Below, one piece after another: positions 15,398 to 25,304 of a stretch of 44,090 bases of DNA. The position numbers were made by a program, and so were the translations under genes. The stretch's first letter is position 1; every line of letters begins with the position of its first letter. Under the pieces are notes generated by a model. That model ran no database searches. It had not been told where the DNA came from and saw only the letters and a list, made by a program, of their open reading frames with translations. The stretch lies in assembly GCA_018222965.1 (NCBI GenBank), contig JAAEZH010000044.1:1-44090 (forward strand), written 5' to 3'. The DNA is from Bacteroidota bacterium (GTDB lineage Bacteria; Bacteroidota; Bacteroidia; Chitinophagales; Saprospiraceae).

Positions 15398-16342
15398 ATG
15401 AAATTCAAATCTTTTGTATTTCCCTTCTTTGCTTTAGTTGTTTCTGCCTTTTCTTTTACTTCCTGCGATAAGAACAATGACGATGACCAGTACTATGGTG
15501 CTCTGGTTATTGAGAATGCAGACCCTTTACCGGATTTAGCCGATAATACGGTAATCAATGGCAATTTGCTTATCAGTTTCCCCAATGGCGATAAGCCGGA
15601 TCTTTCCGAACTGGAAAAAGTGGTGGAAGTTACCGGTACCCTACAAATTGAAGAAGGCGTTTCAGAAGATGATCTTTTCTTTCTGAGAAATATACAGGAA
15701 ACAGGAACACTTATCATCGATTCAAACCTGGAAATAGGAAGCCTGGAACAACTCGATAAAATCAAGATCAACCAACATTTTTTCCTCAATGAAACAAATG
15801 TTGAATCCATTCCGGATTTTCCGATGACAACAGAACTCCAGGGCGATCTTTCCGTGACCAGCAACCAAATGTTGACGCATGCAAATGGCTTTGCAAACCT
15901 GAAATCAATTAAGGGCAATGTGTTTATTGGAAACGATGACAATATTCAGGCTGTGGGTTTTCAGTCTCTTGAGTCAATTGAGGGTAGATTAGTTTTCCAC
16001 ACGAATGCCAAAATAGAAGCACTGGATTTTCCAGTATTGCTCACTGTAGACGGTGATTTTAATATCACTGACAATGATGTAATTAGCAATCTGGATGGTT
16101 TTACGGTCCTCGAAGCCATCGGTGCCCAACTAATCCTGGAAGGGAACGCCAAGCTGGAAAGTATTGAAGGACTAAACACCTTGAAACAACTGAAAGAGGT
16201 AGGCATTGTAAGCAATCAACTTTTGGCAGATTTTTGCCCGCTATATCAGGCCTTTCAGGAAATCGAGCCGATTCTTTACATCGTTCAAAATAATGCCGAA
16301 AACCCTACCGTACAGGACATCCTGGACAATTGCCAGGGCTAA
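15398..16342 (+). CDS. Lipoprotein with leucine-rich/receptor L-domain-like repeats
   Basis: A 314-residue lipoprotein with a signal ending at Cys23 (FSFTSC) and an Asp/Asn-rich linker. Repeating units of about 22-25 residues follow (for example LSVTSNQMLTHANGFANLKSI, then GNVFIGNDDNIQAVGFQSLESI), with the alternating beta-strand pattern of LRR or receptor L-domain solenoids. The C-terminal cap carries a Cys (LLADFCPLYQ) and ends at DNCQG. Such surface solenoids usually bind other proteins; the partner is unknown. It is monocistronic, with its own promoter and terminator. Confidence 0.85.
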   Translation: MKFKSFVFPFFALVVSAFSFTSCDKNNDDDQYYGALVIENADPLPDLADNTVINGNLLISFPNGDKPDLSELEKVVEVTGTLQIEEGVSEDDLFFLRNIQETGTLIIDSNLEIGSLEQLDKIKINQHFFLNETNVESIPDFPMTTELQGDLSVTSNQMLTHANGFANLKSIKGNVFIGNDDNIQAVGFQSLESIEGRLVFHTNAKIEALDFPVLLTVDGDFNITDNDVISNLDGFTVLEAIGAQLILEGNAKLESIEGLNTLKQLKEVGIVSNQLLADFCPLYQAFQEIEPILYIVQNNAENPTVQDILDNCQG

Positions 16343-16354
16343 GAGAATTAACCC

Positions 16355-16394
16355 CAAAAAACGAGCCTCTTTCTTCGGGAAGGGGCTTTTTTTT
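16355..16394 (+). terminator. Rho-independent terminator
   Basis: AGCCTCTTTC pairs with GGAAGGGGCT (including G-T pairs) around TTCG and is followed by eight T. It lies 21 bases after the LRR-like lipoprotein stop. Confidence 0.85.
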
Positions 16395-16395
16395 A

Positions 16396-16411
16396 GACCT
16401 GTCAGCTTGAA
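16396..16411 (+). repeat. Decayed copy of the GACCTGTCAGG palindrome arm
   Basis: GACCTGTCAGCTTGAA matches 15 of 16 bases of the right arm and flank at 14585-14600. It again lies between a terminator and the end of a convergent gene. Confidence 0.45.
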
Positions 16412-16412
16412 A

Positions 16413-17612
16413 TCAAAACAAACCCAAATCGGCTCCAAAATTCCGTCCCAACACCAACTTGTCATCTACTCCAAACCAGCCCCTAAGAATCTCACTGTAA
16501 ACCGCTCTGAAATCCAATTGATAGATAAGATCCTCCTGATCCAGCTTCGAAAGATCGGAAAGCCCATTGACCGACCCCGCCCGCTTTAAGGCTCCACTCA
16601 TCAAATGCACATTGTTTGCCGTACCATGATCAGTGCCGTTGGATGCGTTTTGACTGACCCGACGGCCAAACTCCGAAAAGGTAAAGATTAGGGTGTTTTC
16701 AAATTCGCCGCTTCGCTTCAGACTTTCAATGAGCGCCGCTATTCCCTCCGCCCAGGTTTTTAATAATCGGGCATGCCCCGGCTTTTGATTGACATGCGTA
16801 TCAAAACCACCCAGCGAAGTATAATATACACTGGTATCCACCCGGGCATTAATGAGTTCGGCAATCATCTTTAGCTTATTTCCAAAAGCATTGCCAGGGA
16901 AATCCTTAAACTTTTCGCTGCTCACGTATTTTTCCTTCAGATAATCAGCACTCTCCCTGGTGTCAATCAACATCTGATACAAATACCCCAGGTTGTGATG
17001 ATGGTGATGCCCGGATTCTTGGCCAATCTGCACCACTTCTTCCATCCAGCCGCTATGGGTTGCCTGATACAGCATATTGGGATTGGTCATGGAAATAGCC
17101 TTAAATTCAGCCCCCCGATTTGCGAGCGAAAGCTGTCCGTCAATTTCTAATATCTCATGACCTGCCTGAATACCCTTCTGATCCATAAACCGCCCCAGCC
17201 AGCCGGTAGACAAAAACTCCTGACTGTCGGAAGCACTTTGCCAAATATCCATCGACCGAAAATGAGACCGATTGGGGTCCGGATAGCCAACTCCGTTTAC
17301 AATGGCCCACTCCCCATTGTCATAGTATTTTTGCAATGGCTCCAGGGCACTGTTAACGGCAATGTCATCGGTTAAACGGATCCGTTCCGACTCATTCAGC
17401 GCAAGCTTTGGGCGCAACTTAAAATAGGGGTCCTGCCGAAAAGGTATCACGGTATTCAAGCCATCATTTCCTCCGGAAAGCTGAATGACTATCAGTTTTT
17501 TGAGCCCCCCGGCCTCCTCGCTCAAAACAGGTAGTGCCTTTAAAAAGGCAGGCACAAATAAACTGCCGGCAGCGGTCACCCCTGATTTTATTAGAAAATT
17601 TCTTCTGTCCAT
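16413..17612 (-). CDS. DUF1501 domain protein
   Basis: A 399-residue protein with an N-terminus like a Tat or twin-basic signal (MDRRNFLIKSGVTAAGSLFVPAF). Family motifs are LSGGNDGLNTVIP near residue 50 and FSEFGRRVSQNASNGTDHGTANNV near 320. DUF1501 proteins belong to the alkaline phosphatase/sulfatase-like fold and are usually encoded next to DUF1800 genes, as here (10-base gap, same strand). Their reaction is not established. A natural run of five His (GHHHHHN) occurs mid-protein. It is exported to the periplasm or cell surface by prediction. Confidence 0.95.
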   Translation of the reverse strand: MDRRNFLIKSGVTAAGSLFVPAFLKALPVLSEEAGGLKKLIVIQLSGGNDGLNTVIPFRQDPYFKLRPKLALNESERIRLTDDIAVNSALEPLQKYYDNGEWAIVNGVGYPDPNRSHFRSMDIWQSASDSQEFLSTGWLGRFMDQKGIQAGHEILEIDGQLSLANRGAEFKAISMTNPNMLYQATHSGWMEEVVQIGQESGHHHHHNLGYLYQMLIDTRESADYLKEKYVSSEKFKDFPGNAFGNKLKMIAELINARVDTSVYYTSLGGFDTHVNQKPGHARLLKTWAEGIAALIESLKRSGEFENTLIFTFSEFGRRVSQNASNGTDHGTANNVHLMSGALKRAGSVNGLSDLSKLDQEDLIYQLDFRAVYSEILRGWFGVDDKLVLGRNFGADLGLF

Positions 17613-17622
17613 GATTCTTGGC

Positions 17623-18963
17623 TTAGCATAATTGATATTCAGGGAAAGAGGTGTATTGGGCCAGTCGCTCTTTTAGATCCTCGCTAAATGTGGCTTTCGC
17701 CGAAAGGCGCTTCCCAAAAAGGGCAAGTTGTTCTTCCTCGGGACTTCGATGGGTGTTCTGGAATGCATTCAGATCAATGGTGCCTACATTCAGGCTTACC
17801 CGACGAGCTGCTTTTGCCTGATCCGGCATGGTGTCCAGGGGATCTGTTTCATAGGCCACCATTTCGGCTCCCTGCAACAACGCAAAACCCAACTGCATCC
17901 GGAGAATCAGTCGGGTCGAATCAATCCAGTGCCGGCCGCCGGGCCATCCGGCAACATTGGGCGGATCAAACAAAACCTCTCCCAAAATCCGCTGCAGCCG
18001 GATTAATTCCTGTCCATCCGGGTAATAAAAACCCATTTGTCGGGCCATCCCAACCAGCAATTCAGTCGGGGATTTGATTCTGGTATTCCTGTTTTCCATT
18101 GCGTAAAACCAATCGGCTGAAAAGAGATGTTCCAACCAGGGCCGGATTTCATAATCATTCGCGTAAAGCGTATCTGCCAACTCCTGAACATGCGAAGCAG
18201 AAACTTGATCATTGACGAAAAACCGATACAATTTTCGACTTAAAAACAGGGCGGTTTCTTTTTGCTCCAGAATCAGATCAATAACCTCCTCCCCGCCAAA
18301 ATTGCCGCGCTGGCCAAAAATAGTCTTGGTCCCGAAGTCGTGCTGTCTGGGTACAAAGCGATAATTTAGTTGCAGATCAAATTTCCAACCGGTAAACGCC
18401 CGGGCAATTTCTTTAATGTCCTGTTCTGTATAAACGTTGTCCCTGCCAAGGGTAAACAACTCGCACAATTCGCGGGCAAAATCCTCATTGGGCGCATCTT
18501 TTACGTTTTGCCGCAGATGCAAATAGTTAATCATCGACGGACTCTTGGCTACTGCCTTCGTCAATTCGCCAAAATTGCCGAGTGCGTGGCTGCGCAAGAG
18601 ATTGTTATAGGGCAATGCCGAAAGTGGTGTTTTGTGATCGACCACAAAATGATTGGTCCAGAACAAAGTCATCTTTTCCCGTAATGGATCATCGGTCTCA
18701 ATCATGTGGTTAAACCAGAGCCGGTTAACTTCCACGGTTCTCAAGAGCTGATCTTTGCTGTTCATCCGCTTTTTACGGCCCGACATTTTTCGATTATCGA
18801 GACTCTCCACAGGCGGCAATTCGGCTTCCAGCAAATGGAGGTTTTCGGGGCCGGTAAATAGGTCGGAAATCCTATCCTGGCGACTTCGAGGAGTCCGGGT
18901 TTCTTCATACGAACATCCGAAGCCGGCCCGGTTCATCAGGTGGATAACATCTTCTGGATTCAT
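17623..18963 (-). CDS. DUF1800 domain protein
   Basis: A 446-residue protein carrying the DUF1800 signature: the N-terminal HLMNRAGFGCSYEE, MTLFWTNHFVVDH near residue 110, the ARELCELFTLGRDNVYTEQDIKEIARAFTGW block, and PNVAGWPGGRHWIDS near 340. The biochemical role is unknown. It is the first gene of a two-gene unit with DUF1501, an association repeated across many phyla. No signal peptide is evident with the ATG at 18963. The 191-base gap to the divergent propeller gene holds the promoters. Confidence 0.95.
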   Translation of the reverse strand: MNPEDVIHLMNRAGFGCSYEETRTPRSRQDRISDLFTGPENLHLLEAELPPVESLDNRKMSGRKKRMNSKDQLLRTVEVNRLWFNHMIETDDPLREKMTLFWTNHFVVDHKTPLSALPYNNLLRSHALGNFGELTKAVAKSPSMINYLHLRQNVKDAPNEDFARELCELFTLGRDNVYTEQDIKEIARAFTGWKFDLQLNYRFVPRQHDFGTKTIFGQRGNFGGEEVIDLILEQKETALFLSRKLYRFFVNDQVSASHVQELADTLYANDYEIRPWLEHLFSADWFYAMENRNTRIKSPTELLVGMARQMGFYYPDGQELIRLQRILGEVLFDPPNVAGWPGGRHWIDSTRLILRMQLGFALLQGAEMVAYETDPLDTMPDQAKAARRVSLNVGTIDLNAFQNTHRSPEEEQLALFGKRLSAKATFSEDLKERLAQYTSFPEYQLC

Positions 18964-19154
18964 GCAATTGTTCTTGGCTGGTGTCCTTCTTTGACTTTCG
19001 TCGAATGAATTGGTTTAGCTAAAGTGGGTTGCTTTTTGTAATTTATCCTGTCGCTTATGCGAATGGATATGTACGGAAACAAAAAGGAATTATTCCTGTT
19101 AGTTTTTGTATTCTGGCCCACCTAACCAGCATTAAATGATTAAATCAAATTAGT

Positions 19155-22100
19155 ATGAAGAATAGCTTTCTACTCTTATGCCTGATCTTGTTTTCGGGCA
19201 CCTTACTCCTTGCTCAGGAGGACAAAGAAAACATCTGGGCCGATGAAAATTTTACCGGTCTGGAAATGCGCTCCATTGGTCCTGCCTTTATGGCTGGCCG
19301 AATCGCCGATATTGCTATCCATCCGGAAGATGACAATGTCTGGTTTGTAGCTGTGGGCTCCGGAGGCGTTTGGAAAACAAGCAATGCGGGGGTTACCTGG
19401 AATCCTGTTTTCGACGATCAGTCTACTTATTCAACAGGTTGTATCACGATCGATCCTTCCAATCCGAATATCATTTGGCTGGGTACCGGCGAAAATGTGG
19501 GTGGCCGACACGTGGGTTATGGAGATGGTGTTTACCGAAGTGCTGATGGTGGAAAGAGCTGGGAGCATATGGGGTTGAAAGATTCGGAGCACCTGTCTAA
19601 AATCATCGTGCATCCGGATAATTCGGATGTCATTTGGGTGGCTTCTCAAGGGCCCCTGTGGTCCTCTGGTGGCGAAAGAGGTTTGTACAAATCTTCCGAT
19701 GGCGGCAAAACCTGGAAGCGAACACTGGGAGATGATGAATGGGTTGGCGTGACAGATATTCTCATTGATCCGCGTAATCCCATGCGGCTTTATGCGGCAA
19801 CCTGGCAAAGACACAGAAATGTAGCTGCCTACATGGGCGGCGGACCAGGTACTGCCATTTACAGAAGCGAAGATGGCGGAGAAAACTGGGAGAAGCTGGA
19901 AATGGGACTCCCCAAATCCAATATGGGTAAGATCGGTTTGGCGATTTCTCCGCAGCAGCCGGATGTGATTTATGCAGCAATTGAGCTGGATCGTCGACAG
20001 GGGGGCGTATACCGTTCCACAGATCGGGGAGCAAGTTGGGAGAAAAGATCCGATGCAGTCTCGGGCGCTACCGGTCCGCATTACTACCAGGAATTGTATG
20101 CTTCTCCACATGCATTTGATCGACTGTATCTGGTAGATGTTAGAATACAGGTTTCCGATGATGGCGGAAAAACTTTTCGTCGGTTGAAAGAGCAACACAA
20201 ACATTCCGACAATCATGCCATCGCTTTCCGATCTGATGATCCGGACTATCTGTTAGTAGGTACGGATGGAGGCATTTACGAAAGTTTCGATCTGGCGGAA
20301 AACTGGCGTTTCATTGCCAATATGCCAATCACCCAGTATTACAAGCTGGCCGTTGATGATGCAGAGCCTTTCTACAATATTTATGGGGGTACGCAGGACA
20401 ACAACACGCATGCAGGTCCGTCGAGAACCGATAATGTACACGGCATCCGAAATGCGGACTGGTCCATCACCGTTTTTGCCGATGGACATCAGCCTGCCAC
20501 CGAACCGGGCAATCCGGATATCATGTATTCAGAATGGCAACAGGGGAACCTGGTACGCGTAGACCGAACCACTGGCGAGATCGTTTACATCAAACCGCAG
20601 CCGGGTGCCGGAGAAGGTCCGGAGCGATTTAATTGGGATTCTCCTATTTTAGTCAGCCCACATAAACCCACCCGCTTGTATTTTGCTTCTCAACGGGTAT
20701 GGAAATCAGATAATAGGGGGGATAGTTGGCGAACCATTTCCGGCGACCTCACTCGCAATCAGGAACGCATTGCCCTTCCGATAATGGGGCAAACCTGGAG
20801 CTGGGATGCTCCCTGGGATTTCTTTGCCATGTCTACCTACAATACCATTACGTCTCTGGCTGAGTCGCCCTTGCAGGAAGGTTTGATCTATGCCGGAACG
20901 GATGACGGACTTATTCAGGTGACTGAAGACGGCGGTGCAAACTGGCGTAAGATCGAAGCTGGAAGTCTGCCTGGCGTCCCTGAAACAGCATTTGTAAATG
21001 ACATCAAAGCTGATTTACACGATGCGAATACCGTTTATGTAGCCCTGGATAATCATAAGTTTGGCGACTACACCCCTTACCTTCTGATGAGTTCTGACCG
21101 GGGTAAAACCTGGAAGTCTATTGCCGGGAATATTCCGGACCGAACCCTCGTCTGGCGACTCGTGCAGGATCACGTTAAACCGGAGCTCTTGTTTTCTGCC
21201 ACGGAATTCGGCATTTACTTTAGCATCAACCGTGGAGAAGACTGGGTCAAACTAAAAGGCGGGGTGCCTACTATTTCCTTCCGGGATTTAGCGATTCAGC
21301 GCCGCGAGAATGATCTGGTTGGAGCTTCCTTTGGCCGCAGTTTCTACGTCTTCGACGATTACAGTGTTTTGCGGGAGTTGAGCGAAGAGCAAATGAAAGA
21401 GGAAGCCAGTCTTTTCAGTGTCCGCGATGCCTGGTGGTATATTCCGCGTCCGGTGCTTTCCATGGGCGGACGTGGTTCGCAGGGAGCTTCCTATTATGTT
21501 GCAGATAACCCACCCTTTGGCGCTGTGTTTACTTATCATCTGTCTGAGTCTATGCAAACGCTCGAACAACAGCGCAAGGAGCGAGAAAAAGAACTTCAGG
21601 AGGCGGGAGAAGACATTCCTTTCCCCGGATGGGATGCCCTGGACGAAGAACGCAATCAGGCAGCACCCAAAATTTGGCTCACCATTCGGGATGCGGATGG
21701 CAATGTGGTGAGAAGGATCACGGGGCCGACCTCAAAAGGTTTTCACCGGGTTGCCTGGGATCTGAGATATCCTTCACCTGCTGCCATAGAACTGGATGAT
21801 GAATCAGGCAATGGCAGCGGATTTATGGCAGCTCCCGGCACCTATTCCGTCAGCCTTTCCCGGCAAATGGATGGGGAAGTGACCGAGTTGGCCGGTCCGA
21901 TAGAGTTTGAAGTAGTGAAAATGCGAGATGGTGCATTGCCGGCTGCAAGTCCGGATGAAGTGGCCTCCTTCTGGCGGGAATTGGAAGATATGACCGCACA
22001 GACTTCTGCTACTTCCGTGTCTTTGCGCAATGCCAAAAAACGCGTAGAAGCTATGCAGCGAGCCTTAGCCGCCACACCGCTTGATCCCGGAGATCTGGAT

Positions 22101-22412
22101 GAGCGTTTGCATAAACTGCGCGCCGATATTCAGGATTTGGAGATTCAACTAAATGGCTCAGGTGCCAAAGGAGAGGTAGGGGAAAAAGGACCTCCAACCA
22201 TTTCCGAGCGAATCAGCGTCGCTCGAATGGGCACCTCCTTTGCTACCTATGGTCCGAATCAAAATCACCGGACCAGTCTGGATATTGCAAAGAAGGAATT
22301 CAATAATGTTCGTAATGAATTAAACCGCATTTTGGAAATAATGCCCCGTTTGGAGCGGGCGATGCGGGAGGCAGGTGCTCCCTGGATTGAGGGGCAGCCT
22401 TTGCCGGAATAA
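19155..22412 (+). CDS. Secreted sortilin/BNR-type beta-propeller protein
   Basis: A 1085-residue protein: signal peptide (about 1-20), then two large beta-propellers formed from about eleven Asp-box repeats (S-x-D-x-G-x-T-W forms such as SADGGKSW, SSDGGKTW, SEDGGENW and TEDGGANW) between about residues 70 and 750. A beta-sandwich resembling a FlgD/Ig domain lies at about 830-920 (VRRITGPTSKGFHRVAWDLRYP), and a helical, coiled-coil region at about 935-1075. This is the VPS10/sortilin-like glycosyl-hydrolase-type family annotated in many Bacteroidota, whose substrates are unknown. No T9SS sorting domain is present, so it is probably periplasmic. It is monocistronic, ending at a shared terminator. 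Confidence 0.88.
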   Translation: MKNSFLLLCLILFSGTLLLAQEDKENIWADENFTGLEMRSIGPAFMAGRIADIAIHPEDDNVWFVAVGSGGVWKTSNAGVTWNPVFDDQSTYSTGCITIDPSNPNIIWLGTGENVGGRHVGYGDGVYRSADGGKSWEHMGLKDSEHLSKIIVHPDNSDVIWVASQGPLWSSGGERGLYKSSDGGKTWKRTLGDDEWVGVTDILIDPRNPMRLYAATWQRHRNVAAYMGGGPGTAIYRSEDGGENWEKLEMGLPKSNMGKIGLAISPQQPDVIYAAIELDRRQGGVYRSTDRGASWEKRSDAVSGATGPHYYQELYASPHAFDRLYLVDVRIQVSDDGGKTFRRLKEQHKHSDNHAIAFRSDDPDYLLVGTDGGIYESFDLAENWRFIANMPITQYYKLAVDDAEPFYNIYGGTQDNNTHAGPSRTDNVHGIRNADWSITVFADGHQPATEPGNPDIMYSEWQQGNLVRVDRTTGEIVYIKPQPGAGEGPERFNWDSPILVSPHKPTRLYFASQRVWKSDNRGDSWRTISGDLTRNQERIALPIMGQTWSWDAPWDFFAMSTYNTITSLAESPLQEGLIYAGTDDGLIQVTEDGGANWRKIEAGSLPGVPETAFVNDIKADLHDANTVYVALDNHKFGDYTPYLLMSSDRGKTWKSIAGNIPDRTLVWRLVQDHVKPELLFSATEFGIYFSINRGEDWVKLKGGVPTISFRDLAIQRRENDLVGASFGRSFYVFDDYSVLRELSEEQMKEEASLFSVRDAWWYIPRPVLSMGGRGSQGASYYVADNPPFGAVFTYHLSESMQTLEQQRKEREKELQEAGEDIPFPGWDALDEERNQAAPKIWLTIRDADGNVVRRITGPTSKGFHRVAWDLRYPSPAAIELDDESGNGSGFMAAPGTYSVSLSRQMDGEVTELAGPIEFEVVKMRDGALPAASPDEVASFWRELEDMTAQTSATSVSLRNAKKRVEAMQRALAATPLDPGDLDERLHKLRADIQDLEIQLNGSGAKGEVGEKGPPTISERISVARMGTSFATYGPNQNHRTSLDIAKKEFNNVRNELNRILEIMPRLERAMREAGAPWIEGQPLPE

Positions 22413-22416
22413 AAAT

Positions 22417-22450
22417 AAGCCCTGACGAAATCTTTCGTCAGGGCTTTTTT
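22417..22450. terminator. Bidirectional terminator
   Basis: A perfect stem of more than 12 base pairs (AAGCCCTGACGAAA with its complement around TC) followed by six T. It serves the propeller gene from the left and the metalloprotease gene from the right. Confidence 0.9.
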
Positions 22451-22458
22451 GATGGAAC

Positions 22459-25011
22459 TTATTGTTTGATAAACCTTTTGACGGTAAGCAGACTACCGTC
22501 CGGCTGATTTATGGTTATGTAATACAGGCCGGTATGAAGGGCCGACAGGTCGATCTCCTGCAGACCGTCATATTGTATAATCCCCTGATATTGGATTTGC
22601 CCGTTGATGGAATACAAATTCCAAAGCTGTCCGGCTTTCAGGCTTTCGCCGAATAGCTTGAGTTGGTCTGTGGCGGGATTCGGCGCAAGCCCAATGGGGC
22701 CGGTAGCAATGGCCGGACCGCCTCCTTCACAGGTTTCCCCGGTGATGCCACAATAAATGAAAGGCTCGCAATCCGGACAGACAATTTCTACACAATAATC
22801 TTCTCCGTATTTGATGTGGATGTTGTTGAAATTTTGTGCAGGTGCCCCAGGCCCGGGAGGGCAACCGTAGGTGGGTAAACCCGGAATGCCAGACCAGGAT
22901 ACACAGCAGTCTGCATTATACATGGGAATCGGTACGCCATTCTGTAATACCGTCAGTACAACAGAGGTTTCTTTACAGGTTTCCACGATCTCAATGCCAC
23001 AGGGATTGACTTCTTCACAGCATTCGGAGGTGATGGAAAGATTGTCTAATAAAATTATTCCGTTTTCTTCTTCTACTAATCTGGAAACAACGAGGTAGTC
23101 CCAGCTTTCAGCGCTTTCATTTGCAATTTCCATGCAATACGATTTCAGATTGAGGGGTTCCGTGAAAGCTCTGACAGATACACCTGGATTGTTTGGGTAT
23201 TCGGGTGGGTATAAAGGATGTTGGCTGTTAATGAGGTCAGAATTAGGATTGGACCCATTACATTCTATTGGTTCTGAATCTCCAAGGCAATAGTAAGGTG
23301 CTCCAGGGTCACAAGAGGATTCCCAGAGGCCGGAGCAATGGGGCGTGTTCGTTCCAAATAATGTGATTCCCAGTGGTTCTGAGCAGTTGTAGGTTGCCGC
23401 ATCAAAGCAAACCAAGGCCTTACATTCCGGGGCAAAAGGCTGGCTTAATGGGATGTACATTCTTTCGAGGAAATAATCGATAAGACTACTGCCTCCTAGA
23501 AAAACGACCTGGTTGCCTGTGCTTTCTTCCAGGTAAATGTCCGGACTGCTACGTACTCCATTGTCGGTAGTACAGTAAGGCTGTCCGAAGTAAGGCTCTA
23601 TTCCATAGCCAATTTGAGGTAAGAAGTCTTCGAAACTTCCGTGGCAGAATAATTCATTATCTACACAACCGCCGCAATCAGGCAATTGATTTAAGTGAAG
23701 GATGTTAACCCTCCCGACAGCACAATCTCCATCACATCCTTCAATGGAATAATAGAGGTTGTAATTTCCGTATTCGGGATTTGTGATGGAAATGGAAGTA
23801 GCATTGATAGTTACAGTAGCATTTGACCAGATTGTTCCGGAATATGCAGGGAATGTAATGGTTGCGTTGTTTGGGAATATATCGTTTTCGAGGAGTTCCT
23901 CAATAAGAATACTCCCGTCTCCAAAGAGGGTGATGTAATCCGTTGCAGCAATTAATTCGCAGGGTAAATTGGAAGAGCCTTCTTCCGGATATCCCATGGC
24001 ATAAAGTATATCTATTTCTTCCTGCTCCATTTGGCGTCGGGTTTCACCAGCTGACAGACTGGCATGCATGACATAAGTTCCTCCGGGAGATCCACATCGA
24101 TCCAGGTGACTCAGCATATTGGCTACGAGATTGTCACTCAGAGGTGTGCTGCCATAATCACCGTTGACCTGTGCGATGTTAGAACCGTTGTCTCGGAAGA
24201 AAATATTGTTTCCACAGCTGTCGTCAACATCGTCAGGAAAACTTAATTGTTCATTAAACTTTGGAGTGTAGCAGCATACCCCTGACTCAGGTTCTTTGAC
24301 GAGGACGTCATCGTCTATATCCGTTTGATATAAAAATTCATCCCAGTGACTATAGTAGGAGTTGTTTGGGCTTCCGTCCAGTCCGATAAGTGAGCTATAT
24401 CCCATGACGTGGAGTGCCTCATGCAACACCACTGTAAATAAGTCGAAATCATTTGGGCCAATTGGGTCATTGTCTGTTGTGTGAAAACTTTGACCAAGTG
24501 CCAAATAAATGTAGCCGGTATGAAATACAGAACTTATTTCATCATTATCGTAGCCTCCTAACATGGCAACCAGGGGCCTGTTTTTGCTTCGGCCACAATC
24601 CATGCTTTCAAAATATGGGCTTCCGGCACCTAATACTCCCGGGTCCAGCAATTGTTTCCGAATGTAAATGACTGGCGGAATCCCGTTTGGCCCGAGATCT
24701 ACTATTCCTGATAAATAAGTGAAAACATCAAGAATCGTTTGTTGCTGTGAACTGCTAAATGTATTTAGGAAAACAATGTCAAAGTCGCCAGTCAGAATAC
24801 GTTGACCTTTTTCCGCATCTATTTTCATTTTGTTGAGTTCGGTTTGGGTGAAAATATTTCCAAATCGATCAAGCAGGTAAGGTTCATCCAGGCTTGCCGG
24901 GTCCGGATTATTAGGTTTTTCATATACCCCGCACAAGCTTTGGGCATTAAGGCTTGTAGTCAGTAAAGTGAAACAACTTATTATTAATAATTGGAACGTT
25001 CTTTTTAGCAT
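22459..25011 (-). CDS. Secreted zinc metalloprotease-like protein with T9SS domain, paralog 1
   Basis: An 850-residue protein with a signal peptide (1-23). The metalloprotease domain (about 25-345) has HEALHVMGYSS at 197-207 and a probable third zinc ligand His302 in LSHLDRCG. A Met-turn candidate lies at YVM (Met315), and the domain closes with EEIDILYAMGYP. This order, with a long insertion between HExxH and the third His, resembles leishmanolysin-type (M8) metzincins. A Cys-rich beta region with jelly-roll features (about 440-660), an Ig-like Cys-rich module (about 665-760) and a type A T9SS domain (about 775-850, APNPATDQLKLFG and a terminal KRFIKQ) follow. It is the most divergent of three tandem copies. 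It is a predicted surface-bound or released endopeptidase. Confidence 0.85.
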   Translation of the reverse strand: MLKRTFQLLIISCFTLLTTSLNAQSLCGVYEKPNNPDPASLDEPYLLDRFGNIFTQTELNKMKIDAEKGQRILTGDFDIVFLNTFSSSQQQTILDVFTYLSGIVDLGPNGIPPVIYIRKQLLDPGVLGAGSPYFESMDCGRSKNRPLVAMLGGYDNDEISSVFHTGYIYLALGQSFHTTDNDPIGPNDFDLFTVVLHEALHVMGYSSLIGLDGSPNNSYYSHWDEFLYQTDIDDDVLVKEPESGVCCYTPKFNEQLSFPDDVDDSCGNNIFFRDNGSNIAQVNGDYGSTPLSDNLVANMLSHLDRCGSPGGTYVMHASLSAGETRRQMEQEEIDILYAMGYPEEGSSNLPCELIAATDYITLFGDGSILIEELLENDIFPNNATITFPAYSGTIWSNATVTINATSISITNPEYGNYNLYYSIEGCDGDCAVGRVNILHLNQLPDCGGCVDNELFCHGSFEDFLPQIGYGIEPYFGQPYCTTDNGVRSSPDIYLEESTGNQVVFLGGSSLIDYFLERMYIPLSQPFAPECKALVCFDAATYNCSEPLGITLFGTNTPHCSGLWESSCDPGAPYYCLGDSEPIECNGSNPNSDLINSQHPLYPPEYPNNPGVSVRAFTEPLNLKSYCMEIANESAESWDYLVVSRLVEEENGIILLDNLSITSECCEEVNPCGIEIVETCKETSVVLTVLQNGVPIPMYNADCCVSWSGIPGLPTYGCPPGPGAPAQNFNNIHIKYGEDYCVEIVCPDCEPFIYCGITGETCEGGGPAIATGPIGLAPNPATDQLKLFGESLKAGQLWNLYSINGQIQYQGIIQYDGLQEIDLSALHTGLYYITINQPDGSLLTVKRFIKQ

Positions 25012-25038
25012 GATTTGGGTTTTTGTGAATGATAAATA

Positions 25039-25065
25039 GCCTGCCGACCATGACAGTCGGCAGGC
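25039..25065 (-). terminator. Hairpin terminator of metalloprotease paralog 2
   Basis: GCCTGCCGAC and GTCGGCAGGC form a perfect 10-base-pair stem around a seven-base loop, just after the stop at 25072 on the minus strand. A weak T-rich stretch follows. Confidence 0.7.
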
Positions 25066-25070
25066 GATAG

Positions 25071-25304
25071 TTTAATGCTTGATAAATCGTTTGGCTGTAA
25101 TCATTGTGCCATCAGGAGACTGTAGACGCAGGTAGTAGAGTCCTGCTTGTAGTTTATCAATCTCTATTTGCTGAACCGGTGTTGATTGTATTTGTCCGCT
25201 GAGTTGTACCTGTCCTGCAGCATTGTAGATTATCCAGCTTTGTCCTGTTTTCAGGCTTTCGCCGAATAGCTCCAGTTGGTCTGTAGCAGGATTCGGCGCA
25301 AGCC
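25071..25304 (-). repeat. Near-identical 3' gene end, copy A
   Basis: These 234 bases, encoding the T9SS domain and stop codon of paralog 2, match 27681-27914 with about nine mismatches by direct reading. The similarity breaks off sharply at 25304. Paralog 1 carries a visibly more diverged version. This suggests recent gene conversion or a recent duplication of the end segment. Confidence 0.85.
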
